Below are positions 16,853 through 26,223 of a stretch of 56,277 nucleotides of DNA, piece by piece. Each line of letters begins with the position of its first letter. Position 1 is the stretch's first letter. The notes beneath the pieces were generated by a model, which worked only from the letters and a program-made list of their open reading frames with translations, did no database searches and was not told the origin of the DNA. Both the position numbers and the translations under genes were made by a program. The stretch is from Nitrospira sp. (GTDB lineage: Bacteria > Nitrospirota > Nitrospiria > Nitrospirales > Nitrospiraceae), in the NCBI GenBank assembly GCA_031315995.1, contig JALDRG010000020.1:1-56277 (forward strand), given 5' to 3'.

Positions 16853-17947
16853 TTACTTTGACAACTGCTTTTGTTGCTTGTTATCGGATGCGTTCTGCTT
16901 TGACTGAATTTGTGAGGGCGGAATTTGTCTCGTTGGCGCTAAAGTGGGTCCTTCCATACTACTTAACGTACGACTGGATTCTTTCAACCGTTCAATCGAT
17001 ATACTCATTTCACGGAATCTATCCTGCAAATCACGGTAGGAGTTGAACAGATAGTCTTCCAAATGGAAATACACTGAGAGTACGAGCGCTATCATCGCCA
17101 GAAGAGCACCCCCACCTCCCCATATGGAAATATTTCTGTAGAAATTCAACTCCTTTTGCAGGTCGCTTTTTAGTTGCCCTACCTGCGTTTGTATTTCATT
17201 CTTATGGTTCTCGATATCCTTGCCGAACTGTTGAACCTGCTCATGCAATTCGTAGACAGAGCTTCTAACGCTTTCCCCTCCTGGAAGATAGCCTCGAAGT
17301 GGTCTGTCATTCACTACCTCAAATATCTTGCATGGCAAACTATTTATGCCCGCGATGCTTTCACTACTTCTTCGCATATCCGCATATGGAATACTCCGCA
17401 TCTGCTCTGCCGTTTTCCCCGAGAAATAAATCTGACCAAACGCAGTGGTTTTCTCAAAGTCAATCGTTGCGAGTGGCTCACGAAACCGAATACGCTTAGG
17501 CTCGTCAGTGAAGTTGTGTATGGGACAGTTGAGATGACCCCTGAATCCAGGATCTACCTGGGGGCCTGTGCCTAGCAATAGACCACGATAGACCTGCTTC
17601 ACCCGAAGATTGAACCTAGCTATCATATAGAAGGGCAGATTAATCTCTTCAAAGAAACGAATGTAGATCAAGCCGTTCGGCGGAATCTCAACAATTTTAT
17701 CTTCTTCTAGATTCCCCTCTTTCATTCCATCTCTTAGGTTGAGAAGGTAGTCCTTTCCTGCATGGAGGGTATATGAGGCAGGCCTAAGAGATTCCTCATC
17801 AAAGGGATCAACAAGACTTACCTTTTCGACATAGAATTTAATCCTATCTGAAAGGAGTAAACCTGTACTATTGGGATCCGGATCAACCCAATAGTCCTTT
17901 TCTTCGACTGTTGGTTTAATGGGTTTAACGATCCCAGCATTATCCAT
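16853..17947 (-). CDS. Membrane-anchored dCTP-deaminase/dUTPase-fold protein, probably inactive
   Basis: A 364-residue protein. Residues about 28-175 match the dCTP deaminase/dUTPase fold (LRPASYTLHAG at 55-64, LPFYMIARFNLR at about 104-115, QVDPGFRGHL at 130-139). Aligned without gaps to E. coli Dcd over the VDPG region, the catalytic Ser111, Arg115 and Glu138 correspond to Val, Tyr and Pro142, so deamination is unlikely. Residues about 226-270 are a coiled coil, residues about 276-298 one TM helix, then a second coiled coil and a Pro/Gln-rich tail. It therefore looks like a membrane-tethered nucleotide binder. It is 51 bases after the PurZ-like gene and 18 before the NUDIX gene. Codon use is visibly AT-richer than flanking genes. 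Confidence 0.8.
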   Translation of the reverse strand: MDNAGIVKPIKPTVEEKDYWVDPDPNSTGLLLSDRIKFYVEKVSLVDPFDEESLRPASYTLHAGKDYLLNLRDGMKEGNLEEDKIVEIPPNGLIYIRFFEEINLPFYMIARFNLRVKQVYRGLLLGTGPQVDPGFRGHLNCPIHNFTDEPKRIRFREPLATIDFEKTTAFGQIYFSGKTAEQMRSIPYADMRRSSESIAGINSLPCKIFEVVNDRPLRGYLPGGESVRSSVYELHEQVQQFGKDIENHKNEIQTQVGQLKSDLQKELNFYRNISIWGGGGALLAMIALVLSVYFHLEDYLFNSYRDLQDRFREMSISIERLKESSRTLSSMEGPTLAPTRQIPPSQIQSKQNASDNKQQKQLSK

Positions 17948-17998
17948 TAGGGCACTCCGGTTTTAGCATTGATGTCGATCAAAGGGACACATATGGGA

Positions 17999-19033
17999 TT
18001 AAGGTTTGCCTCTATCGACTACTTCATTGTTGGCAGGGCCTGTTCCAACAATTTGAATAGGGATACTAAGCCCCGCATACAAATATGCTAGAAAATCGCG
18101 AGAAACAGAATCGAGTTCCTCATAACAATCAACGGATTTATTCGAATAGGAAAGATAGTCCCCGCCGTGGAGAGCGATTTGTGTCGGCCTATTCACCAGT
18201 GCAGCGCGCTGCACCAACTCAAGATCAAACAGGCCCACTCTCCTAAGCTTCTTAGTCGTTGTTGTGTATTCTCGGATATCGGTCGGATAGCCACTTCGTT
18301 CACGAAGTTCTTCCCAAGTGATTTCGTCTTTGAGCGGTCCAGAATTTCCAGCCACCCTAATTGGAAACGTACGAATCGCCATGATGATGTCAGTAACTAC
18401 TCGCGGGCTGACACCGACCTCGCTGAGAAACCCGCTTGCCGTTGTGTCTCGGCTGGTTGCATGAGGGTAATGGGGGGAGTGATAGACAGACAGCCCAAAC
18501 CCTTGCGTGCCCTCGACAAGCACCTTCCCATTTTTATCGACGGCTTGGTTCACCTCTTCCGAGACATCGGTCAGATACTCCCGGAGTTCAGGAACGTCCT
18601 TCGCGAGCTTAAAGTCAGACTTTCTGAGCACCCTGTTGGCAACGCCCATCCCGGTCCCCGATAAAGTAGACCCGAGTCTCTCTCTGAGTCGTAACTCTGC
18701 TTCTTCTTCTCCCTCTGATGGAGAAATAATGCCGGCATGGGGGTCTATGCCCACCCGCTTTGGGTCTGTTCCAGTGCTCTTGATCTCGGTCAGCAGGATT
18801 TCAGGATTGATGAGGCAACCGGCAGCCAGAAGAAGCCTGGTCCCAGGGTTGATGAATCCGGCCGGGAGACTCCGCAATTCGTATCGCTGTCCTTCCACAT
18901 CGACAGTGTGCCCGGAATTCGGCCCCCCGCAGCGAACGACAATATCCACATTGTCTCGGAGCGCAAGATAAGACGTGACCTTGCCCTTGCCCTCCGATCC
19001 AAACTGTCCACCCACAATGACTGTAAGAGGCAT
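17999..19033 (-). CDS. Short adenylosuccinate synthetase-like enzyme with PurZ-type active site
   Basis: The 344-residue product belongs to the adenylosuccinate synthetase family: QFGSEGKGK at residues 10-18, GGPNSGHT with the catalytic His, SGTGMGVANR, the EGTQGFGL loop, ATSRDTTASG, TTTTKKLRRVGLFD and a C-terminal GTGP. Housekeeping PurA has about 430 residues and GDEGKGK; here the catalytic Asp13 is replaced by Ser13 (codon 18997-18995). The same Asp-to-Ser change and short length mark phage PurZ, which joins aspartate to dGMP on the way to 2-aminoadenine DNA. A dGMP or other non-IMP substrate is therefore plausible; this is inference. It starts one base after the nuclease gene stop. PurA itself is not in the window. 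Confidence 0.82.
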   Translation of the reverse strand: MPLTVIVGGQFGSEGKGKVTSYLALRDNVDIVVRCGGPNSGHTVDVEGQRYELRSLPAGFINPGTRLLLAAGCLINPEILLTEIKSTGTDPKRVGIDPHAGIISPSEGEEEAELRLRERLGSTLSGTGMGVANRVLRKSDFKLAKDVPELREYLTDVSEEVNQAVDKNGKVLVEGTQGFGLSVYHSPHYPHATSRDTTASGFLSEVGVSPRVVTDIIMAIRTFPIRVAGNSGPLKDEITWEELRERSGYPTDIREYTTTTKKLRRVGLFDLELVQRAALVNRPTQIALHGGDYLSYSNKSVDCYEELDSVSRDFLAYLYAGLSIPIQIVGTGPANNEVVDRGKP

Positions 19034-19034
19034 A

Positions 19035-20618
19035 TTATTTACTGTCGAGAAGCATTGAGTTCGTTATCTTCGGTACGATCAACTGCGCTTCTCTCTCGTC
19101 GCCCAGGCCCTCATACTCACCGGCGAGATAGAAGTGGGCGACGACGGCCGATGTAATAGCGTCCAACTCATCATGGCTGCATGGTTCCGCTATGAACTGC
19201 CCTTTAATTCCAAAATTGACGAGTCCCTGTGCCAATTCTGCAAGGCTCGACCCTTTCCTGGGGATGCGCATGATGTCTTGAGCCGCGCCGGGATAACTTT
19301 CTATCACATGGTATCCTCGCCTACGAAATTCATCAGCGAGGCGCATACCTCGCTCTGTTAATTTCTGCATACTCGGAAGCAGGCAGGGGAAGACCTTGAC
19401 TCCCCGCCTCCACAATATTCGCTCAGCCTCACGCAGAATGCCCTTACTTCGGCAATGGCATGTGTCCCGCGTGCAACAGCGTCCAATCGGTATTCCTAGG
19501 GGAGAATCGATCGAGATGACATCAGGATTGCATCGGATCGTTTCATCAATGATCTGCTGGTCAGTCTTGACCAAGCACGTAGTGGCTAAGTCCCCTTCGA
19601 GAATCGCCAATCCTGTTGGGCGAATCTCCGATGCGCGCAGATCCACTCCCACTACGACAGGTACCTTGTCACCTGGTTTCTGAATTATACGGAGCAAGTC
19701 TCCCAATGCGATGGGTGCTCGCTCGAGCTTCCTACTTTTCAGGAGAATTCGATTTTCGCCAACGACCAACTGGACACCGGCCCCTCTCACTCGGTTAACC
19801 TCGACCGCAAACTTTTTGGGTCGCTCAACCTTTAGCCTAGGTCTAGTCTTGTTTCCATCCATCAGATTCGCCATTAATTGCTGGCTGGCAAATCTCAAGA
19901 GGCTATGAAGGTTGGTCACGTCGGCAACATTGTAGTGAACCAACTGTTCTAACGCTGAAATATCACCACGCTTGTACCGTGACCAAAGAACCGTGGCTAT
20001 GTAACCGTTGATAGCTTGAGCCTGCTCATTACGGCGCATCCCAAGCCTGTGCTCGATCGCTTTAAGCCCTCCGGAATAGCCTAATCGCTTTAACAGATAG
20101 CGCAGGTCTAGATGTATCGGAGGCAACTTCAAAGAGGGTAGTTTTATTTTCAGGAACGGCAGATCAAACAACGTGCCATTAAACGTAACCACAATGTCGT
20201 AGCGAGAAAGCAACTCGGGTAGCTTCTTGAGGTTGTGACCAGCAATCAGCGTCTCAACACGCTGGCCGTCATATAATCCCACCACAGTGATTTCGTCGTA
20301 ATAACTAGAGAGGCCCGTAGTTTCGATGTCCAGGAAGACCATCTTCGATTCAAAAGTGGATGAGAGTCTCCACCAGGCTTCTCGTGGCATAAAATCCGAG
20401 AAAAACTTTATATCCTGTTTCTCCAGTGCTCTCGTAGATTCTTCGATAACCTTCCAAACTCGCGGGCGAGAACGAAGTGATTTGAAGGCAATGGAGGATG
20501 AATCGAGGAATTTACCCCAATTCGTAATACCCTCATTCCAAAGTGATTTCTCGGTTTTACTACCCACGCCGGGAGCGTGGAGAAAAGTTCGCTGAAGAAT
20601 TTCAGTGGCGGCAGACAC
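19035..20618 (-). CDS. YprB-like exonuclease fused to DUF429 nuclease-like domain
   Basis: A 527-residue fusion. Residues about 12-35 carry an HhH-like segment (HAPGVGSKTEKSLWNEGI). Residues about 90-250 form a DEDD 3'-5' exonuclease/RNase-H-like domain of the YprB type: FLDIETTGLS (Asp, Glu), TFNGTLFDLPF (Asp) and YNVADVTN (Asp). Residues about 325-510 are a DUF429 domain, also RNase-H fold, with VVGVDLRASE, VISIDSPLG, ESYPGA and HDELDAITSA providing a second acidic set. A Cys-rich loop (CCTRDTCHC) lies between. Both active sites look intact. It is the first gene of the four-gene minus-strand cassette and probably its nucleic-acid-acting component. The gene is AT-richer than rmuC upstream. 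Confidence 0.82.
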   Translation of the reverse strand: MSAATEILQRTFLHAPGVGSKTEKSLWNEGITNWGKFLDSSSIAFKSLRSRPRVWKVIEESTRALEKQDIKFFSDFMPREAWWRLSSTFESKMVFLDIETTGLSSYYDEITVVGLYDGQRVETLIAGHNLKKLPELLSRYDIVVTFNGTLFDLPFLKIKLPSLKLPPIHLDLRYLLKRLGYSGGLKAIEHRLGMRRNEQAQAINGYIATVLWSRYKRGDISALEQLVHYNVADVTNLHSLLRFASQQLMANLMDGNKTRPRLKVERPKKFAVEVNRVRGAGVQLVVGENRILLKSRKLERAPIALGDLLRIIQKPGDKVPVVVGVDLRASEIRPTGLAILEGDLATTCLVKTDQQIIDETIRCNPDVISIDSPLGIPIGRCCTRDTCHCRSKGILREAERILWRRGVKVFPCLLPSMQKLTERGMRLADEFRRRGYHVIESYPGAAQDIMRIPRKGSSLAELAQGLVNFGIKGQFIAEPCSHDELDAITSAVVAHFYLAGEYEGLGDEREAQLIVPKITNSMLLDSK

Positions 20619-20734
20619 TATCCACCCATTGATCGATCATAGCCTTAGGCGTGAGACTGTAGACCGCTGATTAGCTTAAAGTAAAGATAGACCACACTGT
20701 TCCAGCCGCTGCTATTAATCGGTAGCCTACATCG

Positions 20735-22135
20735 CTAACTTTCAACTTCCAACGAAAGCCCCGTCCTCGGTTCGATGTCCGACACTTCCAGCAACGCGAT
20801 GTCCTTCTCTGATGATATCCCGAGGTCTTTGAATTTTCTAGCCGCCGGCAACACCCTCGACTCCAACGACCCGACCGCCTTATTATACGCGCCGACGCTC
20901 TTCCCGAGGGCCTGCCCGATGTCGTTCAGGTGATCGGTCAAGACGGCCATCCGTTCATACAATTCCTTCCCGAGTCGACCCGCCTGTTCGGCATGCTCGG
21001 TCAATTGCTCCTGCCTCCAACCATAGGCCACCGCGCGTAAGAGTGCCATGAGCGTCGTCGGTGTGGCGAGCACCACCCCCTGAGAAAAACCATCTTCGAT
21101 CAGCGTGGAATCCTGCTCCAAGGCCGCACCGAGGAACTGCTCGCCCGGCAGAAAGAGCACGACGAATTCCGGCGTCTGCCCGAACTGAGTCCAATAGGCT
21201 TTGAGGCTGAGGGCATCCATCCTGGTCCGCACCTGGCCCGCATGGCGGAGCAAATGCGCCTGTCGTTGCTGGTCATCCTGTGCCTCATACGCATCGAGGT
21301 AGGCCGCCAATACGGTTTTAGCATCCACCACGATCTGCCTGCCGCCCGGTAGGTACACCACCATGTCCGGACGGATCAGCCCCTCCATCGAGCCTACTGA
21401 ATCCTGCTCCACGAAATCGCAATGGGCGACCATACCCGCAAGTTCAGCCACGCGACGCAGCGTCATCTCGCCCCATCGTCCACGCACGGACGGAGCCCTC
21501 AGGGCTTTCACTAGCTTGTTGGTTTCTTGCTGGAGTCGTTGGTGCGATTCAGCCATGAATTTCAGCTGCTGGTCCAACCCTCCATATTCCCGCTGCCGAA
21601 CCTGCTCGGCCTGCTGTAGCTGCTCCTGATATCTCTGGAGCGACTCCTCCAAGGGCTTCACCAGTTCACCGATGGCTTGCTGTCGCTGGGATAAGTCGCC
21701 TTTGGCCTCCGCCTGCAAAGTCGCAAACGAAGTACGTGCGAGGTTCAAGAACGCCTCGTTGTTTTGTTTCAACGCCTGCCCCGACAAGGCTTCGAACGAT
21801 TCGTGGAGTTCTTGCCGTGCCTGCGTCAGCAAAGACTTCTGTTCCTCCAAACTGCGGGTGGCCTCTTCCATGCGTGTTTCGGCTTTCGTCCGGCCTTGCT
21901 GGGACTCGGCAAGCGCGCGCCGCAACTGCTCCACCTCCGACTGTTGACCCTCCACCCGCTGCTGAAGCGCGGCCGCCAAGGCGTCCGCCCGCTGCGCACG
22001 TTCTCCGCTCTCGAGTAGCCGGGCATGGAACCGTGATTGGACACGAACCGCCACCCACCACCCGGCCACCAGAAAGCCCACTGCGAGGCCACCTGCGGTG
22101 CCGACTAGAAAGGTCGTGGAACTGAGATCGATCAT
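20735..22135 (-). CDS. rmuC: DNA recombination protein RmuC
   Basis: A 466-residue protein with an N-terminal TM helix ([20 protein letters not shown]), a long coiled coil from about residue 30 to 200, then the RmuC nuclease-like domain including [26 protein letters not shown] and [12 protein letters not shown]. RmuC limits recombination at inverted repeats and is thought to act as a membrane-tethered nuclease. Length and order of parts are normal. It lies upstream of the AT-rich cassette on the same strand but 116 bases away, so it is probably a separate unit. Confidence 0.94.
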   Translation of the reverse strand: MIDLSSTTFLVGTAGGLAVGFLVAGWWVAVRVQSRFHARLLESGERAQRADALAAALQQRVEGQQSEVEQLRRALAESQQGRTKAETRMEEATRSLEEQKSLLTQARQELHESFEALSGQALKQNNEAFLNLARTSFATLQAEAKGDLSQRQQAIGELVKPLEESLQRYQEQLQQAEQVRQREYGGLDQQLKFMAESHQRLQQETNKLVKALRAPSVRGRWGEMTLRRVAELAGMVAHCDFVEQDSVGSMEGLIRPDMVVYLPGGRQIVVDAKTVLAAYLDAYEAQDDQQRQAHLLRHAGQVRTRMDALSLKAYWTQFGQTPEFVVLFLPGEQFLGAALEQDSTLIEDGFSQGVVLATPTTLMALLRAVAYGWRQEQLTEHAEQAGRLGKELYERMAVLTDHLNDIGQALGKSVGAYNKAVGSLESRVLPAARKFKDLGISSEKDIALLEVSDIEPRTGLSLEVES

Positions 22136-22230
22136 GACGCTTCCCTACGAATGCACCGACTGGATGGAATTTCGCTCACCTACTCGTTGTAGGGAAATCG
22201 CGTAGAGGTTACGAGAAACCAGGAGAAACG

Positions 22231-24861
22231 TCAAGTGACCAATCGGCTGATGATGCCGGTCGAGCTTGCGATTTGGACCTGTTCGTTTTCGTGCAAAAGG
22301 CTGGTGGCATAGGGTACATTGACCAGGACCGGAAGGCCATATTCGCGAGCGATGATCGCACCGTGCGAGAGCGTGCCTCCCATCTCGGCCACTAATCCAG
22401 CCGCCACCCCGAATAGCGGAGCCATGCCGGGATCGATCACCGGCACCACGAGAATGTCTCCCGCCCGCACGCGCGTCCAGTCGGCTGTCGATCGAACCAC
22501 CCGGACCGGTCCCTTCGCCACCCCGGCACTGATGGGAATGCCACGGAGAACACCCTCCGGTCCCTGATGACTGAATTGGGCTCCCTGCTCGACGACGGCC
22601 TCCCAATCACGAATCGTGTCGGGAGCCTGCATGGTCTCATGCCGCAGACGTTCGGCACGCCGCTCTCGGACGAGACTCTGCCAATCACATCTCGCTCCGG
22701 CATTCAATGCCGCTCGTTCCTCCAGCGTCAGATAAAACACGTCTTCACGCTCGGCAAGGATGCCGCACTCCACCAATCGCTCTCCGAGGCGGAGCAACAC
22801 ATGACGCACCGCCGTGGAGTAATACATCAAATGATGGCGATTCTCCTCTCGCAGGGCACAAAACCGGCCGAGCCTCCGATACCACCAGCGAAATACTTCC
22901 CAGCGATGACGCCGCCAGCCAAATCGCCGTGCGATCTCCGTGAGGGCCTCCTCGCGTCGTTGAGCCTGACGAGAAAGGATTTCGCCTGGAGAGACCGCCA
23001 CACCAGTGCACACCTGCATCTGCAATAGGGCCAACACCACATTCGGCTGGTCCGCGGTTCGTGGGGACATGACGTCGGACTCTCCGACCGCGCGATGCCC
23101 ATACTCGCCTAAATACTGATCAAACTGACGCAGAAATTCTGTCCCCCTCAGAGCCTCCCGAAAACCATGTGCCGTCCAGCCTTCCGACAGAAACCACCGT
23201 TGAACCATCTCTTCCTTCTGCGCCGTCTCGACAAGCGCCGCCAGATGTACAATTTGAGCAGCGCTGATCACGCTACCCTGTCCTTGCAAAGACGCATTGA
23301 GTAACTCGCGCCAGTCTGGACCGAGCCACCCTGGAAGATAGGTACCCATAGCCTGGAGACTCTGTGCCACGCCTCCCGCGATCCCGAATGTCACTTCGTG
23401 GTCATCAAGCCACCGACCGAAGCCGTCGAGGATTGTGGCTAACTCTTCCACCGACAGATGCCGGATACGCTCGTCGTGATAGCGCTCTGCCATTTCTTTC
23501 ATGGCGGAAAAATTCCGGCGACCCTGCCTTGTGACTCTGCGCCATTCCCGCATCATCCTCAGCCCGGCACGGGCAAGCGCAATCGCCCCGAGCGGCCGTA
23601 AGGACGGGGTGAAGATTATAGGGTCACCACCCATCTGTTCGATTAAAAATGATGGATTCCCACGGAGTTGTACGACCAGCGTATAAAACAGGGTGACGTT
23701 GAGATAGGGACGTCCGTGTAGCACGCGAACCGACGAGAGCCCGTCCGGAACCGTGCAACCGAGTCGGCGATAGGGGCCGATGATGTAGGCATCCATGAAT
23801 CGCTCCAGAAATGAGAGCCCCAACGGGCTTGGCAACTCCGGCATGGTTTCTTTGAAATTGGCCCGCGTCCACTCACATTCGTCGTTGGTCAGGGCCGTCG
23901 AGGGACGCACACCGGTAATCGGGCGGGCCTGCACGACCCAGAGGCGCTCGACATCCCACACCCATTCGAGATCGATCGGGTGGTGAAACGCGGCTTCCAC
24001 GCGCTTCGATACGCGCGCCAACTCGAACAGTTGTTCGTCGGACAAGGAGGAGCGCTGTTGCTCTGAATCGGGAATCGATTCAATCCGCACTCCTCCTGGA
24101 GTGACCGTTAGTTTGTCCCGTTTCTGAGCCAAGACGCGTCGCCGGATACGGAACGGCCGGTGATCTTCATCGTATACCTCCACAAGATAGTGATCCGGCG
24201 TCACCTCTCCACTGACCACGGACGAGGCCAGACCAGGTATGGCGTTGATCAATACCTGAGAGGTTCGTCCCGTGACGGGGTGGATCGAGTAGGCGACACC
24301 TGCAACCTGTGCGTTGAGCATAGGCTGGATGACGACGGCCATGGCGGGACACGGCACATCGACGCCAGCATGTAACCAGTATCGAAACACGCGTGCGTCC
24401 CACAACGAAATCCAGCACTCACGGATGGCTTGCCGCACCTCACCCGAAGATTGTGCCAAAGCCGTGCGATACAGCCCTGCGGCGCTCCTGTCTGCAGCAT
24501 CTTCGTTGGTCGCGGACGAACGCACCGCCCAACGTGTCAGGGGATCTCCCGACAGGTTCTTGAGTCGCAGCTCCAAGTCGGCGCGGAATCCTGCCGGCCA
24601 TGGTTGCTCCATGAGGAGCCGCTGTATCCGTGCCTGCTCCTCTGCTCGTTGCCCATCGGATGAATGGAGCATCGTCCTCCACGCTTCTGTCGCACTGATG
24701 CCGGCTGCATCCAGACAGTGCTGGTAGAGAGCGGTCGTGACACACAAACCCTTGGGCGCGGCAAAGCCGGCGGCGAGTAACTTCCCCAGGCCGGCCGCTT
24801 TTCCGCCGACGAGACGTGGATGGCAACGCTCTTCCAGAGAGAGAATGAGTGGATCCGCCAT
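22231..24861 (-). CDS. PEP/pyruvate-utilising phosphotransferase (PEP synthase/rifampicin phosphotransferase-like)
   Basis: An 876-residue protein. The N-terminal ATP-grasp (PPDK-N) domain covers about residues 1-320, with GGKAAGLGKLLAAGF, RSSATNEDAADRSAAGLY and the late LEWVWD motif. A long helical middle follows, and the C-terminal swivelling domain carries the phosphohistidine in GGTLSHGAIIARE (His near residue 832). The TIM-barrel PEP domain of true PEP synthase (PpsA) is missing, which gives the layout of Rph rifampicin phosphotransferases and related orphan enzymes that pass a phosphate from ATP through His to a small molecule. The acceptor is unknown. It sits 15 bases after glycerate kinase, so a role in C3 metabolism is also possible. 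Confidence 0.82.
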   Translation of the reverse strand: MADPLILSLEERCHPRLVGGKAAGLGKLLAAGFAAPKGLCVTTALYQHCLDAAGISATEAWRTMLHSSDGQRAEEQARIQRLLMEQPWPAGFRADLELRLKNLSGDPLTRWAVRSSATNEDAADRSAAGLYRTALAQSSGEVRQAIRECWISLWDARVFRYWLHAGVDVPCPAMAVVIQPMLNAQVAGVAYSIHPVTGRTSQVLINAIPGLASSVVSGEVTPDHYLVEVYDEDHRPFRIRRRVLAQKRDKLTVTPGGVRIESIPDSEQQRSSLSDEQLFELARVSKRVEAAFHHPIDLEWVWDVERLWVVQARPITGVRPSTALTNDECEWTRANFKETMPELPSPLGLSFLERFMDAYIIGPYRRLGCTVPDGLSSVRVLHGRPYLNVTLFYTLVVQLRGNPSFLIEQMGGDPIIFTPSLRPLGAIALARAGLRMMREWRRVTRQGRRNFSAMKEMAERYHDERIRHLSVEELATILDGFGRWLDDHEVTFGIAGGVAQSLQAMGTYLPGWLGPDWRELLNASLQGQGSVISAAQIVHLAALVETAQKEEMVQRWFLSEGWTAHGFREALRGTEFLRQFDQYLGEYGHRAVGESDVMSPRTADQPNVVLALLQMQVCTGVAVSPGEILSRQAQRREEALTEIARRFGWRRHRWEVFRWWYRRLGRFCALREENRHHLMYYSTAVRHVLLRLGERLVECGILAEREDVFYLTLEERAALNAGARCDWQSLVRERRAERLRHETMQAPDTIRDWEAVVEQGAQFSHQGPEGVLRGIPISAGVAKGPVRVVRSTADWTRVRAGDILVVPVIDPGMAPLFGVAAGLVAEMGGTLSHGAIIAREYGLPVLVNVPYATSLLHENEQVQIASSTGIISRLVT

Positions 24862-24876
24862 GGACTGGAATAGTAA

Positions 24877-26223
24877 CTAGAGCGCGAGGAGGAGGTAAAG
24901 ATCGTTCACGTTGGTGCCGGTCGGACCAGTCACGATATGACCGTGGAGTTTCTTGAAGAACGGATAGGCATCGTTGTCCTGAAGCGCACGAGACAAATTG
25001 AGCTTGCCGCGCCTCGCCCTCACCGCAGTTCCGCCGTCTGCCACTGCGCCTGCCACGGAGGTAGGCCCGTCCGTACCATCTGTGGCAAAACCAGCGACCC
25101 ACAGATCGGTCAGCCCGGCAATCTCCATTGCGGCGGCTAAGGCGAACTCCTGAGCTCGTCCACCTGTGCCCTGGCCCAGAATGGTCACCGTCGTTTCCCC
25201 CCCTGCGATCACGCAGCAAGGACGAGGAATAGGGCGACCGTGCGCCGCGATCTCCCGGGCCATCGCACCAAACAGTTTAGCGAGCTCTCGCGCCTCTCCC
25301 GTGACGGTCGTGGAGAGGACCAGCGTCCGTATCCCCTGTCCCTTCGCGGCCTTCACCACCGCATCGACCGCCGCTTGATTGTCGCCGATGAGCACATTGT
25401 CCACACGACGAAAGAGCGCGGCGCCGACTTTAGGAGTTTCCGCCAAGACTTTGTTGATGCCTGCCTTCATCCGATGACGTACGGAGGCTGGAACTTTCCT
25501 GGCCACCTCGTACCGTTCCAGAATCCCCCAGGCGGCCTGAAATGTCGTGGGATCAGGCGCGGTTGGGCCGGACCCGATCGTGCCAAGATCGTTTCCAATG
25601 ACATCCGAGAGGATAACACTCGCCACACGTGCAAGAGTGGCTGCGGCAAGTTGCCCGCCTTTCAGGCACGACAGGTGTTTGCGAACCGCGTTCATTTCAT
25701 GAATGGTCGCACCGGACCGCAACAGCAGCGTTGTTGTCCGCTGCTTGTCCTTGAGGCTGATACCGGACGCGGGAGAGGGAAGGAGACTCGAGGCGCCACC
25801 GGACAACAGTACGATCAGAAGGTCGTCAGGCCTCAGCGTCCCGACCAATGCCATCATCTTCCGGCTGGCCTGGAGACCCGCGCTGTCGGGAACCGGATGC
25901 CCGGCTTCCACGATGTGGATCTTTTTCGTCGGCGCACCGTGACCGTATTTCACCACAACTAGTCCGGTATCGATCCGCGCCCCCAACCGGCGCTCTAACG
26001 CCTGGGCCATGCGACCCGACGCCTTCCCGGCCCCGACTACGACCAGACGATGGTGTGTGCGGAGGGAGTAGCACTGCGAACCGATGGTCAGTTGCCCGCG
26101 CCGGAAGTGGACCTGGCTGCACACCGCCTCGTAAGGGTCGACAGCCTCCAATCCCGCACGAAAAAGGTTTGCGAGAAGGGCGCGTGCCTTGGGCTGCGAG
26201 ACACCGACGTGCATCATGGGCAC
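24877..26223 (-). CDS. Glycerate 2-kinase (GckA/MOFRL type)
   Basis: The 448-residue product matches type II glycerate kinases: an N-terminal DUF4147 domain (KYGHGAPTKKIHIVEAGHPV, LLSGGASSLLPSP) and a C-terminal MOFRL domain that ends with GPTGTNVNDLYLLL. The enzyme phosphorylates D-glycerate, usually to 2-phosphoglycerate, feeding glycolysis from glyoxylate, serine or tartronate routes. The start is a GTG at 26223 or an ATG at 26217; the GTG overlaps the stop of the upstream transglycosylase gene by one base. It is followed closely by the PEP-utilising enzyme gene. Confidence 0.9.
   Translation of the reverse strand: MPMMHVGVSQPKARALLANLFRAGLEAVDPYEAVCSQVHFRRGQLTIGSQCYSLRTHHRLVVVGAGKASGRMAQALERRLGARIDTGLVVVKYGHGAPTKKIHIVEAGHPVPDSAGLQASRKMMALVGTLRPDDLLIVLLSGGASSLLPSPASGISLKDKQRTTTLLLRSGATIHEMNAVRKHLSCLKGGQLAAATLARVASVILSDVIGNDLGTIGSGPTAPDPTTFQAAWGILERYEVARKVPASVRHRMKAGINKVLAETPKVGAALFRRVDNVLIGDNQAAVDAVVKAAKGQGIRTLVLSTTVTGEARELAKLFGAMAREIAAHGRPIPRPCCVIAGGETTVTILGQGTGGRAQEFALAAAMEIAGLTDLWVAGFATDGTDGPTSVAGAVADGGTAVRARRGKLNLSRALQDNDAYPFFKKLHGHIVTGPTGTNVNDLYLLLAL

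Larger units (their letters stand above)
16172..20618 (-). other. Candidate nucleotide-linked four-gene cassette
   Basis: Four co-oriented genes with gaps of 1, 51 and 18 bases encode a double RNase-H-fold nuclease, a PurZ-like synthetase, a membrane-bound dUTPase-fold protein and a NUDIX hydrolase. The block is visibly richer in A+T and in rare-looking codons than rmuC on one side and panC/folK on the other, which suggests acquisition by transfer. No integrase, transposase or terminal repeat was seen at its ends. Function is inferred, not shown. Confidence 0.5.
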
